DNA of 28,867 nucleotides from an uncultured Mediterraneibacter sp. (lineage in GTDB: Bacteria > Bacillota > Clostridia > Lachnospirales > Lachnospiraceae): assembly GCF_934330165.1 (NCBI RefSeq), contig NZ_CAKRGI010000029.1:1-28867 (forward strand). The letters are read 5' to 3'. The notes under the pieces are model-generated. The model saw only the letters and a program-made list of their open reading frames with translations. It searched no databases and was not told where the DNA came from. Each line of letters begins with the position of its first letter. Positions within the stretch are counted from its first letter, which is position 1. Shown here piece by piece: positions 15,921 to 22,333 of this stretch. The position numbers were made by a program, and so were the translations under genes.

Positions 15921-15982
15921 AGGAATGGATAAAACTATGAGAAATAGAATTGAAAAGATCTTGTTAAAAAGACAGAAAAATT

Positions 15983-16011
15983 TTGCGTAGCAGAAAGATA
16001 CATGATATGAT
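15983..16011 (+). promoter_or_regulatory. Candidate promoter of the DegV/AlkD pair
   Basis: TTGCGT (15983-15988) and TATGAT (16006-16011) are separated by 17 bases. The rest of the 206-base gap (15921-16126) holds only a small hairpin, TCAGGA-ATA-TCCTGA (16093-16107), shortly before the GGGAGG of the degV-type gene. Confidence 0.5.
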
Positions 16012-16126
16012 GGGAGTGCAATACTATCTGATCTGACTAAAAATACAGATTTACGGAAGCTTATATTTTAAAAAATTAAGAATATCTAAAAGTCAGGAAT
16101 ATCCTGAAAGACTGGGAGGATGCAAA

Positions 16127-16990
16127 ATGAGAGAATTTGTAATTACGGTGAATAGTACGGTGGATCTGCCAAAAGAATGGCTGAAAGAGAGGAATGTCCC
16201 TGTTCTTCCTTTAAAATATACCATTGACGGACAGACTTATCAGGGTATGGAAGGACTGTCCGCAAAAGAATTTTTTCAAAAATTAAGAGAAGGACATATG
16301 TCGGTAACTTCTCAGATTAATCCTGAGGAAGCAAGAGAGATGATGGAACCATTTCTGAAAGAAGGAAAGGATCTTCTGCATCTTGCATTTTCCTCTGGTC
16401 TGAGCGGAACTTATAATAGTATGCGGATTGCGGCGGAGGAACTGGCAGAAGACTATCCAGAGGCAAAGATTATAGTGATCGATACATTATGTGCCTGCAT
16501 GGGAGAAGGACTTCTTTTATACAAAGTGCTGCAGTTAAAAGATCAGGGAAAGACTCTGGAAGAGATTGCTGAATGGGCAGAAGCCAATAAACTGCATATC
16601 TGCCATAATGTTACGGTAGATGATCTGAATCATCTGCACAGAGGAGGAAGAATTTCAAAGACAGCTGCTGTATTTGGAACACTGGTGCAGGTGAAGCCGA
16701 TCATACATATGGATGAGAATGGCAAGCTTCAGGTGATCGGAAAAGAGCGGGGAAGAAAAAGATCACTGAATAAAATTGTTGATATGGCGGTGGAGCAGTC
16801 GGAAGGCTGGGAGAATGATATGGTGATGATCACTCATGGAGACTGCATAGAGGATGCGGAATATGTAGCGGAAAGAGTAAAAGAAAAGCTGGGAAATCCG
16901 GAAGTGCTGATCAATAATATCGGTACTGTGATCGGAAGTCATACCGGACCGGGAGTAGTTGCGGTTTTCCTTATGGGAAATAAAAGATGA
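16127..16990 (+). CDS. DegV family fatty-acid-binding protein
   Basis: This encodes 287 residues behind GGGAGG. DegV features are clear: the N-terminal strand with NSTVDLP, the fatty-acid carboxylate motif region VTSQINPEE, AFSSGLSGTYNS, the IDTLCACMGEG loop, HRGGRISK, and the C-terminal TVIGSHTGPGVVAVF. These proteins bind long-chain fatty acids; FakB members present them to the FakA kinase for phospholipid synthesis. No fakA-like gene is in the window, so the exact role is open. Its stop overlaps the next start by four bases (ATGA). Confidence 0.92.
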   Translation: MREFVITVNSTVDLPKEWLKERNVPVLPLKYTIDGQTYQGMEGLSAKEFFQKLREGHMSVTSQINPEEAREMMEPFLKEGKDLLHLAFSSGLSGTYNSMRIAAEELAEDYPEAKIIVIDTLCACMGEGLLLYKVLQLKDQGKTLEEIAEWAEANKLHICHNVTVDDLNHLHRGGRISKTAAVFGTLVQVKPIIHMDENGKLQVIGKERGRKRSLNKIVDMAVEQSEGWENDMVMITHGDCIEDAEYVAERVKEKLGNPEVLINNIGTVIGSHTGPGVVAVFLMGNKR

Positions 16991-17697
16991 CGAAAGAAGA
17001 AGTGAGAGAGAAAATCCAAAAAGAACTTTTTGTGTTGCAGGATCTGAACTACAGGGATTTTCATGCAAAACTGATTCCTTCTGTAGACAAGGAGAAAGTG
17101 ATCGGAATCAGAACTCCGGCACTAAGGGCCTATGCAAAGGAATTTGGAAAGAAAGAAGAAGCAAAGCAGTTTCTTGAAGTTTTGCCGCATCAGTACTACG
17201 AAGAAAATAATCTGCATGGGTTATTGATTGAGCAGATGAAAGAGTATGAGAAATGTGTGGAAGAACTGGAACAGTTTTTGCCATATATAGATAACTGGGC
17301 AACCTGTGATCTGTTGGCAGTGAAAACGGTGAAAAACCATCTGGATCTTTATATCAACGAAGTTTATCGATGGATAGAATCGGATCAGCCATATACGATC
17401 CGCTTTGGAGTGAATATGCTGATGAAGTATTACCTGGAAGATAACTTTAAGATTGAGTATCCGGAAAAGGTTGCTGCGATCCGTTCAGAGGAATACTATG
17501 TGAATATGGTGCGTGCATGGTATTTTGCAACAGCACTTGCTAAGCAGTATGAGCAGATTCTTCCTTTTTTGGAAGAAAGGCGAATGGATTTGTGGACGCA
17601 TAACAAGACAATTCAGAAAGCAATAGAAAGTTACAGGATCACATCAGAACAGAAAGCGTATCTCAGGACGCTGAAAATAAAAAGAGAAAAAGAATGA
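16987..17697 (+). CDS. DNA alkylation repair protein (AlkD-like HEAT-repeat family)
   Basis: This encodes 236 residues, all helical in appearance, with no membrane segment. Family markers are IGIRTPALRAYAKEFGK near the N-terminus, the EENNLHGLLIEQM stretch, YIDNWATCDLL (the Asn-Trp-Ala/Thr-x-Asp pattern around the proposed active-site Asp), the RFGVNMLMKYYL segment and WTHNKTIQKAIESYR. Members bind DNA through HEAT-like repeats and some excise bulky or charged alkyl adducts. It is translationally coupled to the DegV-type gene, but I see no functional link. Confidence 0.85.
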   Translation: MTKEEVREKIQKELFVLQDLNYRDFHAKLIPSVDKEKVIGIRTPALRAYAKEFGKKEEAKQFLEVLPHQYYEENNLHGLLIEQMKEYEKCVEELEQFLPYIDNWATCDLLAVKTVKNHLDLYINEVYRWIESDQPYTIRFGVNMLMKYYLEDNFKIEYPEKVAAIRSEEYYVNMVRAWYFATALAKQYEQILPFLEERRMDLWTHNKTIQKAIESYRITSEQKAYLRTLKIKREKE

Positions 17698-17735
17698 ATT
17701 GCACCCCGTTTCATAGGTGAGAAAGGAAAATAAAA

Positions 17736-17975
17736 ATGGGTTATGTATCATTTAACGATGTAATTGAATTAAACGGAATTCTGAAAGAGAAAGGTTTGAA
17801 TTTCAAGATTCATCTTAGAGACACCTGTGGAAGACAGTCCTTTTGGATCGAACCATTTGGAAATTGCGCATGTGAAGGAAAGTATGATGAGATGTATGAA
17901 GAGCTGGAAGCATACTTTGGAAGAAAGGGATTTTCTGTGGAGTATGATGATCAGAAGATGAATTTTGTGGTGTGA
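17736..17975 (+). CDS. Small conserved protein of unknown function (RDAC-like)
   Basis: This encodes 79 residues with a good ribosome binding site (GAAAGGAAA). The segment HLRDTCGRQSFWIE with later NCACEGKYDE and a C-terminal FSVEYDDQKMNFVV suggests a compact alpha/beta fold with three Cys. I recall similar small Firmicute proteins annotated as the RDAC family, but no function. There is no signal peptide or membrane helix. The gene ends in GTGTGA, and its stop is also the first base of a repeat arm described next. Confidence 0.75.
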   Translation: MGYVSFNDVIELNGILKEKGLNFKIHLRDTCGRQSFWIEPFGNCACEGKYDEMYEELEAYFGRKGFSVEYDDQKMNFVV

Positions 17976-18055
17976 ATTTGTAGTTGTCGAGGGATACGTT
18001 TGTAAAGTAGAAAACTTCTATGTGGCGGATCAGACGCGGAAAGCGGGTTCTGCCC
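17972..18055 (+). repeat. Solitary arm of the 28507-28818 repeat family
   Basis: GTGTGAATTTGTAGTTGT (17970-17987) matches GTGTAAATTTGTAGTTGT at 28504-28521 with one difference. The likeness continues through GATACG, AGTAGAAAACTTCT and GGCGGATCAGACGCGGAAA. It also matches the reverse complement of the right arm of the larger element (AAAACTTCT, then AGCGGAAAGC). No partner arm is seen downstream, so this is a half-copy or a decayed element. After it, GCGGGTTCTGCCCTGCGACG (about 18043-18062) resembles, in opposite orientation, bases near 28592-28611 of the large copy. Confidence 0.6.
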
Positions 18056-18126
18056 TGCGACGCAACTGGGCATGCGGATAGGGATGCTCTTCTGTCAAAA
18101 GCTTTAAAGCTTTTAAGAATGAGTAA

Positions 18127-18163
18127 TTGGACAATTCAGCCGATAAATGTGTTATCATATAAC
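18127..18163 (+). promoter_or_regulatory. Promoter and possible operator of the XRE regulator gene
   Basis: TTGGAC (18127-18132) and TGTTAT (18150-18155) are spaced by 17 bases. Overlapping the -10 is the dyad GTTAT-CAT-ATAAC (18151-18163), a plausible operator for autoregulation by the helix-turn-helix protein encoded downstream; binding is inference. A perfect 18-base palindrome AAAAGCTTTAAAGCTTTT lies just upstream (18097-18114). Confidence 0.5.
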
Positions 18164-18187
18164 GTAAGTAGCCAGGATGTTACTTCG

Positions 18188-18234
18188 CGTTGCTTGTGGC
18201 AACGGGTGCTTTGATGTTTAATGAAGACATCAAA
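18188..18234 (+). promoter_or_regulatory. Two stem-loops in the leader of the XRE regulator gene
   Basis: The first stem is CGTTGC-TTGTG-GCAACG (18188-18204). The second is TTTGATGT (18210-18217) paired with ACATCAAA (18227-18234), ending four bases before AAGGAGG. They may affect transcript stability or ribosome access. No run of T follows either stem, so they are not terminators. Confidence 0.4.
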
Positions 18235-18252
18235 ATAAAGGAGGCACGGGTT

Positions 18253-18777
18253 ATGCTTAATGAGAATATCAAAAATTTGCGAAAGGCAAAAGGAATTTCG
18301 CAGGAGGAGCTGGCGATCAGGCTGAATGTAGTAAGGCAGACGGTATCAAAATGGGAAAGAGGGCTGTCAGTTCCTGATTCGGGGATGCTTATATCACTGG
18401 CAGAAGAACTGGATACTTCGGTAAGTGTTTTATTAGGAGAAGACGTAGCGGAACCTTCTCCTGACGATGAATTGAATTTAACAAGTATTTCTGAAAGGCT
18501 GGAAGCGATCAATTTACAGCTGGCTAAAAGAACCACAATGAGGATCAGAATAATTCGATGGCTGCTGATTTTATTAGGCGTGGGGATTATGAGTATATTT
18601 ATTTGTCTTGCAACTATGGGAAGTGAATATTTAAACTGGGACTTCAATGATCCGGAACTGGCAGCTGCGGGCACATTGCTGCATGCATTTGAATTTTTGT
18701 TTGTAAGAATTGCTCCGTTTGCTTTTATTGTATCAGTTATTGGTGTTGTGCTTACATATACAAAAGATAAAAAATAA
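18253..18777 (+). CDS. XRE-family regulator with membrane anchor
   Basis: The ATG at 18253 lies 8 bases after AAGGAGG; upstream in-frame codons fall in the structured leader. The product is 174 residues. An N-terminal helix-turn-helix (about 5-60) contains LRKAKGISQEELA and VVRQTVSKWERG, a very standard XRE/Cro pattern, with LLGEDV closing the domain. A short coiled segment leads to two membrane helices (about 97-119 and 148-170) joined by a loop with NWDFNDPEL. This architecture is common in Firmicutes and suggests a membrane-tethered repressor that responds to envelope state; the target is unknown. A good -35/-10 pair for the next operon follows the stop codon. Confidence 0.85.
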   Translation: MLNENIKNLRKAKGISQEELAIRLNVVRQTVSKWERGLSVPDSGMLISLAEELDTSVSVLLGEDVAEPSPDDELNLTSISERLEAINLQLAKRTTMRIRIIRWLLILLGVGIMSIFICLATMGSEYLNWDFNDPELAAAGTLLHAFEFLFVRIAPFAFIVSVIGVVLTYTKDKK

Positions 18778-18805
18778 TTGTTGCAAATTATTGTGAAATA
18801 AAGTG

Positions 18806-18834
18806 TTGACAGAAGTGGTGGGATGTGGTAAATT
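18806..18834 (+). promoter_or_regulatory. Promoter of the infC-rpmI-rplT operon
   Basis: A consensus TTGACA (18806-18811), a 17-base spacer and TAAATT (18829-18834) form a strong sigma-A promoter. Transcription would start near 18841, leaving a leader of about 190 bases before infC. Confidence 0.8.
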
Positions 18835-18840
18835 ATACAT

Positions 18841-18985
18841 TGCGTTAAGCAAAAAACCAAGTAGAGTATCCACTCTCACCGCAGCACAAATGAGTGACTG
18901 ATGGTCTGATATCGATAAGAAGAACTTTTGCTGAAAGTTTGTATATTTGTCGGGTGGATATGATATTCACTCGTTTTTTTGTGTT
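18841..18985 (+). ncRNA. Ribosomal-protein (L20-type) leader with attenuator
   Basis: The transcript leader ends in a factor-independent terminator: GGGTGGATAT (18952-18961) pairs with ATATTCACTC (18963-18972), followed by seven T (18974-18980). GTATCCACTC (18866-18875) can pair with the same GGGTGGATAT, giving a mutually exclusive antiterminator. CACTC (18871-18875) can also pair with GAGTG (18892-18896). In Firmicutes, ribosomal protein L20 binds such a leader upstream of infC-rpmI-rplT and shuts the operon down when L20 is in excess. The genes and position fit that L20 leader; the exact L20-binding fold was not modelled. Confidence 0.75.
18951..18980 (+). terminator. Attenuator terminator in the infC leader
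   Basis: A ten-pair stem, including two G-U pairs, is followed directly by G and seven T. It lies upstream of the coding region and would stop transcription before infC unless the alternative pairing forms. Confidence 0.75.
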
Positions 18986-19032
18986 TTTCGCAAAGAACCT
19001 AAAGGAAATTCATTTGACGGAGGTATACGACA

Positions 19033-19539
19033 ATTAGCGATTTAATGATTAACGAGCAGATCAGAGACAGAGAAGTAAGACTGATCGGCACGGATGGGGA
19101 ACAGTTAGGTATCATGTCAGCAAGAGAAGCTATGAAACTTGCACAGGAAGCGGAGCTTGACCTTGTAAAGATTGCTCCAGGAGCGAAACCGCCGGTCTGC
19201 AAGATTATTGATTACGGAAAGTATAAGTATGAGCAGACTCGTAAGGAAAAAGAGGCCAAGAAAAAGCAGAGAACTGTTGAAATCAAGGAAGTGCGTTTAT
19301 CACCGAATATCGATACAAATGACCTTAATACGAAGATGAATAATGCTAAGAAGTTCATCTCCAAGGGAAATAAGGTCAAGGTGACACTGCGTTTCCGTGG
19401 ACGTGAGATGGCTCACGTACAGCAGAGCAAGCATATACTGGATGATTTTGCAAAGATGCTGGAAGATGTTGCAGTCGTTGAGAAGGCAGCAAAGCTGGAA
19501 GGCAGAAATATGAGCATGGTTTTAACTGAAAAACGTTAA
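19033..19539 (+). CDS. infC: Translation initiation factor IF-3 (AUU start)
   Basis: IF-3 binds the 30S subunit, blocks premature 50S joining and checks the start codon. The best start is the rare ATT at 19033: GGAGG (19020-19024) is properly spaced before it, while the ATG at 19045 is too far away. An AUU start is the conserved autoregulatory feature of infC, because IF-3 itself rejects this codon. The product is 168 residues: ISDLMINEQIRDREVRLIG at the start, the N-domain with the lysine-rich linker (YGKYKYEQTRKEKEAKKKQ), and the C-domain with VKVTLRFRGREMAH. It is the first gene of the infC-rpmI-rplT operon. Confidence 0.95.
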   Translation: MSDLMINEQIRDREVRLIGTDGEQLGIMSAREAMKLAQEAELDLVKIAPGAKPPVCKIIDYGKYKYEQTRKEKEAKKKQRTVEIKEVRLSPNIDTNDLNTKMNNAKKFISKGNKVKVTLRFRGREMAHVQQSKHILDDFAKMLEDVAVVEKAAKLEGRNMSMVLTEKR

Positions 19540-19597
19540 AGCAATATGACCCGGGATGAAGATCCTGAAAGGCAGCACAATAAAGGAGGAAATTATC

Positions 19598-19795
19598 ATG
19601 CCAAAAATCAAAACTAATAGAGCGGCTGCAAAGCGCTTCAAAGCAACAGGTACAGGAAAGCTGAAAAGAAATAAAGCTTACAAGAGCCATATCTTAACAA
19701 AGAAATCTACAAAGAGAAAGAGAAATCTGAGACAGGCTACAATTACAGATGCAACAAATGTAAAGAACATGAAAAAGGTTTTACCATATCTGTAA
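19598..19795 (+). CDS. rpmI: 50S ribosomal protein L35
   Basis: This encodes 65 residues starting [20 protein letters not shown], behind AAAGGAGGA; in-frame codons further upstream precede the ribosome binding site and are not used. It is strongly basic, with the family's [15 protein letters not shown] segment and LPYL end. L35 is a small component of the large ribosomal subunit. It lies between infC and rplT as in most Firmicutes and shares their leader control. Confidence 0.97.
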   Translation: MPKIKTNRAAAKRFKATGTGKLKRNKAYKSHILTKKSTKRKRNLRQATITDATNVKNMKKVLPYL

Positions 19796-19826
19796 GATTT
19801 GAGAGTTGATTAAGGAGGATTAAGAA

Positions 19827-20183
19827 ATGGCAAGAATCAAAGGCGGAATGAACGCTAAGAAGAGACATAACAGAACATTAAAACTGGCTAAGGGATACAG
19901 AGGAGCACGTTCTAAGCAGTACAGAGTTGCAAAGCAGTCTGTAATGAGAGCTCTTACATCATCTTATGCAGGAAGAAAGCAGCGTAAGCGTCAGATGAGA
20001 CAGCTTTGGATCGCCCGTATCAATGCAGCAGCAAGAATGAACGGACTTTCTTACAGCAAATTCATGCATGGTCTGAAACTGGCTAATGTTGACATGAACA
20101 GAAAGATGCTTGCAGAGCTTGCAGTAAGTGATAAAGAAGGATTTGCTACACTTGCAGCACTTGCAAAAGAAAAAGTAGCTTAA
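19827..20183 (+). CDS. rplT: 50S ribosomal protein L20
   Basis: This encodes 118 residues behind AAGGAGGA. Typical features are [19 protein letters not shown], the basic extension [38 protein letters not shown] and the C-terminal globular part. L20 binds 23S rRNA early in 50S assembly and, in Firmicutes, represses this operon by binding the mRNA leader. It is the last gene before a terminator. Confidence 0.97.
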   Translation: MARIKGGMNAKKRHNRTLKLAKGYRGARSKQYRVAKQSVMRALTSSYAGRKQRKRQMRQLWIARINAAARMNGLSYSKFMHGLKLANVDMNRKMLAELAVSDKEGFATLAALAKEKVA

Positions 20184-20200
20184 TTTTATCAAAAGCTGAG

Positions 20201-20240
20201 AAAAGGGGACTGATTCCGGGAGGGGTCAGTTCTTTTGATT
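20201..20240 (+). terminator. Terminator of the infC operon
   Basis: AAGGGGACTGA (about 20203-20213) pairs with TCAGTTCTTTT (20226-20236), using several G-U pairs, around a loop of about 12 bases. The T-rich tail is part of the stem end. It lies 18 bases after rplT. Confidence 0.6.
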
Positions 20241-20290
20241 TATGTGAATTGTCAAAATTGTAGATATTAATAAAAAAATTAAAAAAACTG

Positions 20291-20319
20291 TTGACATTTC
20301 ACTTTGAACATAGTATTAT
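20291..20319 (+). promoter_or_regulatory. Promoter of the tRNA-Leu pair
   Basis: TTGACA (20291-20296), a 17-base spacer and TATTAT (20314-20319) form a near-consensus promoter about 55 bases before the first tRNA. Confidence 0.75.
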
Positions 20320-20373
20320 ACTACTTGTGGTCAGCACAGAGCAATTCTGTGAGGATCATAGAACATATGAAAT

Positions 20374-20457
20374 GCGGAAGTGTCGGAATTGGCAGACGAG
20401 CAAGACTAAGGATCTTGTGGCATTCGTGCCGTGTGGGTTCAAGTCCCATCTTCCGCA
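20374..20457 (+). tRNA. tRNA-Leu (anticodon AAG), copy 1
   Basis: This is an 84-base class II tRNA. The acceptor arms GCGGAAG and CTTCCGC pair, with A as discriminator base; no CCA is encoded. The anticodon stem CAAGA/TCTTG encloses CTAAGGA, giving anticodon AAG (codon CUU, and CUC/CUA if A34 becomes inosine). The long variable arm is GGCA-TTCG-TGCC (20419-20430). The T arm contains GGGTTCAAGTCCC. Confidence 0.95.
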
Positions 20458-20472
20458 TTATATATTGTTTGA

Positions 20473-20556
20473 GCGGAAGTGTCGGAATTGGCAGACGAGC
20501 AAGACTAAGGATCTTGTGACATTCGTGTCGTGTGGGTTCAAGTCCCATCTTCCGCA
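20473..20556 (+). tRNA. tRNA-Leu (anticodon AAG), copy 2
   Basis: This is the same 84-base tRNA, 15 bases after copy 1. It differs at two positions, both in the variable arm: GACA-TTCG-TGTC (20518-20529) in place of GGCA-TTCG-TGCC. The change swaps a G-C pair for A-T and keeps the stem intact. The pair probably forms one transcript ending at the terminator at 20565-20602. Confidence 0.95.
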
Positions 20557-20564
20557 TTAAGCTG

Positions 20565-20602
20565 AAAAAGGAAACCTTAAGTTAAGAAAGGTTTCCTTTT
20601 TT
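20565..20602 (+). terminator. Terminator of the tRNA-Leu pair
   Basis: AAAAAGGAAACCTT (20565-20578) pairs with AAGGTTTCCTTTTTT (20588-20602). This is a long perfect stem ending in a run of T, and it can work in both directions. Confidence 0.88.
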
Positions 20603-20644
20603 GTTGGCTAAAATGTATTCTTCGGGATGAAATGAAGTTGTTTA

Positions 20645-20653
20645 TGCTATAAT
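20645..20653 (+). promoter_or_regulatory. Extended -10 promoter of the PPK2 gene
   Basis: TG-C-TATAAT (20645-20653) is a perfect extended -10. The -35 region is poor (GGATGA at 17 bases). AAGGAGG and the start codon follow about 35-45 bases later. Confidence 0.65.
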
Positions 20654-20698
20654 AAGGATAGAATTGGAACAGAGCAAATGAATTTGAAGGAGGATGCA

Positions 20699-22240
20699 AT
20701 GCTTGAAAAGGTTGATTTGACAAAAAAGATTTCTAAAGAAGAGTATAAAGCGAAGATGCCGCAGCTGGAAGCAGAGCTTGGCAGACTGCAGAGAGAATGC
20801 AGAGAACTGAAAATTCCGGTGATGATTGTTTTTGAAGGCTTTGGTGCATCAGGAAAGGGAGTTCAGATCGGGAAGCTGATCCGGAGTATGGATCCGAGAG
20901 GATTGCAGGTATTTCCGATCAAAGCAGAGACTGAGGAGGAACGAATGCATCCGTTCCTGTGGAGATTCTGGACAAAGACCCCGGAGGCGGGTCGGATTGC
21001 TATCTTTGATGGCAGCTGGTACAGGAAAGTCTTGATTGACCGGTTTGAAAAAAGGACAAGAGAAAAAGAAATTGAGACTGCATTTCATTCGATTGAGGCA
21101 TTCGAGCAGCAGTTGACGGATGGTGGGACGATTCTGGTGAAGCTTCTGTTGGATATTGATCAGAAAGAACAGAAAAAGCGGTTTGAAAAGCTTTTAGAAA
21201 AGAAGGAGACTGCCTGGCGGGTTTCTCAGGGAGACCGGGAGAGAAATGCGAAATATTCAGAGTATGCAGCCATGATGGAAGAAGTATTATACAGAAGTGA
21301 TACAAAATCTGCACCGTGGACTGTGATCGAGGCAACCGACAGGCGTTTTGCGACAGTAAAGATTTATATGACGGTGATCCATGCACTTGCCGAAGCAGTA
21401 GAAACTGTACAGAGAAGACGCATGGAGGAACGGGTACTAAAAGCTGCAGAGAAAGTTTCGAATCAGCAGGAAGTGACCGGGATCATGCGGCAGGCAGACG
21501 GGGAACTGGAAGCACTTCAGTCATCCGTTCTCTCCAGGGCAGATCTGACGCTGGCTTATGGAAAAGAAGAATACGAAAAAAGACTGAAGAAGCTGCAGAA
21601 GAAAATAGAGAAACTGCATGGAGAGGTGTATCAGAGAAGGATTCCGGTGGTAATTGGATTTGAGGGCTGGGATGCAGGCGGAAAAGGCGGTGCTATCAAG
21701 CGTCTGACGGAGAAGATGGATCCAAGAGGTTATGTGGTGAATCCTACAGCAGCACCGACTGAAGTGGAAAAGGCACATCATTATCTGTGGAGATTCTGGA
21801 AAGCAATGCCAAAGGACGGGCATATTGCTGTTTTTGACAGGACATGGTATGGCAGGGTGATGGTAGAGCGGATCGAGGGATTCTGTACAGCCGGGGAGTG
21901 GCAGAGAGCTTATCAGGAGATTAATGATATGGAAAAAGATCTGTATGATGCAGGTGTGGTTGTGCTGAAATTCTGGATGCAGATCGATAAGGATGAACAG
22001 GAATGCAGGTTTAAGGAACGTCAGCGAAATCCTGAAAAGCAGTGGAAAATTACGGAGGAAGACTGGCGTAACCGGGAAAAGTGGGATCTGTATGAGGTCG
22101 CAGTCAATGAGATGCTGCTTCGGACATCGACAGAATATGCACCGTGGATTGTAGTAGAAGGCAATGATAAATACTATGCAAGGATCAAAGTTCTGGAAAC
22201 GGTTGTAAATGTACTGGAACGGCGTCTGAAAGAAAAGTAG
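20699..22240 (+). CDS. pap: Polyphosphate:AMP phosphotransferase, two-domain PPK2
   Basis: The ATG at 20699 follows AAGGAGG (20687-20693); an ATG at 20678 would overlap that site. The product is 513 residues with two PPK2 domains in tandem. The C-terminal domain has a full set of motifs: Walker A GWDAGGKGG (from about 323), MDPRGY, and VFDRTWYGRVMVER (from about 379). The N-terminal domain is altered: GFGASGKG (47-54) lacks the Asp after the aromatic residue, and IFDGSWYRKVLIDR replaces the DRTWYGRV motif. In characterised two-domain class II enzymes the C-terminal half performs the transfer, making ADP from AMP and polyphosphate. The same is expected here. It is a single-gene unit with its own promoter. 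Confidence 0.9.
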   Translation: MLEKVDLTKKISKEEYKAKMPQLEAELGRLQRECRELKIPVMIVFEGFGASGKGVQIGKLIRSMDPRGLQVFPIKAETEEERMHPFLWRFWTKTPEAGRIAIFDGSWYRKVLIDRFEKRTREKEIETAFHSIEAFEQQLTDGGTILVKLLLDIDQKEQKKRFEKLLEKKETAWRVSQGDRERNAKYSEYAAMMEEVLYRSDTKSAPWTVIEATDRRFATVKIYMTVIHALAEAVETVQRRRMEERVLKAAEKVSNQQEVTGIMRQADGELEALQSSVLSRADLTLAYGKEEYEKRLKKLQKKIEKLHGEVYQRRIPVVIGFEGWDAGGKGGAIKRLTEKMDPRGYVVNPTAAPTEVEKAHHYLWRFWKAMPKDGHIAVFDRTWYGRVMVERIEGFCTAGEWQRAYQEINDMEKDLYDAGVVVLKFWMQIDKDEQECRFKERQRNPEKQWKITEEDWRNREKWDLYEVAVNEMLLRTSTEYAPWIVVEGNDKYYARIKVLETVVNVLERRLKEK

Positions 22241-22288
22241 AAAAAAAGTAGAAAAAATTTTGTGAAATAAAAAGGAAAGTCAGAAGTT

Positions 22289-22316
22289 TTGTCGAATATA
22301 ACCAATAGAGTATTCT
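22289..22316 (+). promoter_or_regulatory. Candidate promoter of dnaG-rpoD
   Basis: TTGTCG (22289-22294), a 16-base spacer and TATTCT (22311-22316) lie close before the GGAGG of dnaG. The start site would fall almost on the ribosome binding site, so this is weak; read-through from the PPK2 gene is also possible, as no terminator separates them. Confidence 0.3.
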
Positions 22317-22333
22317 TTTAAGTGGAGGCGGAC

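Noticed and set aside
15947..16000. 17-codon frame after the GerA-type gene (MRNRIEKILLKRQKNFA)
   Set aside because: Too short to support; it has a fair purine-rich site upstream but no recognisable product.
18180..18860. Long minus-strand frame (226 codons) opposite the XRE regulator gene
   Set aside because: It is Ser/Ile-rich, the usual antisense shadow, and the + strand has clear helix-turn-helix motifs and a ribosome binding site.
20291..20560. Open frames with an internal duplication across the tRNA pair, on both strands
   Set aside because: The repeated peptide is only translation of two nearly identical tRNA genes.
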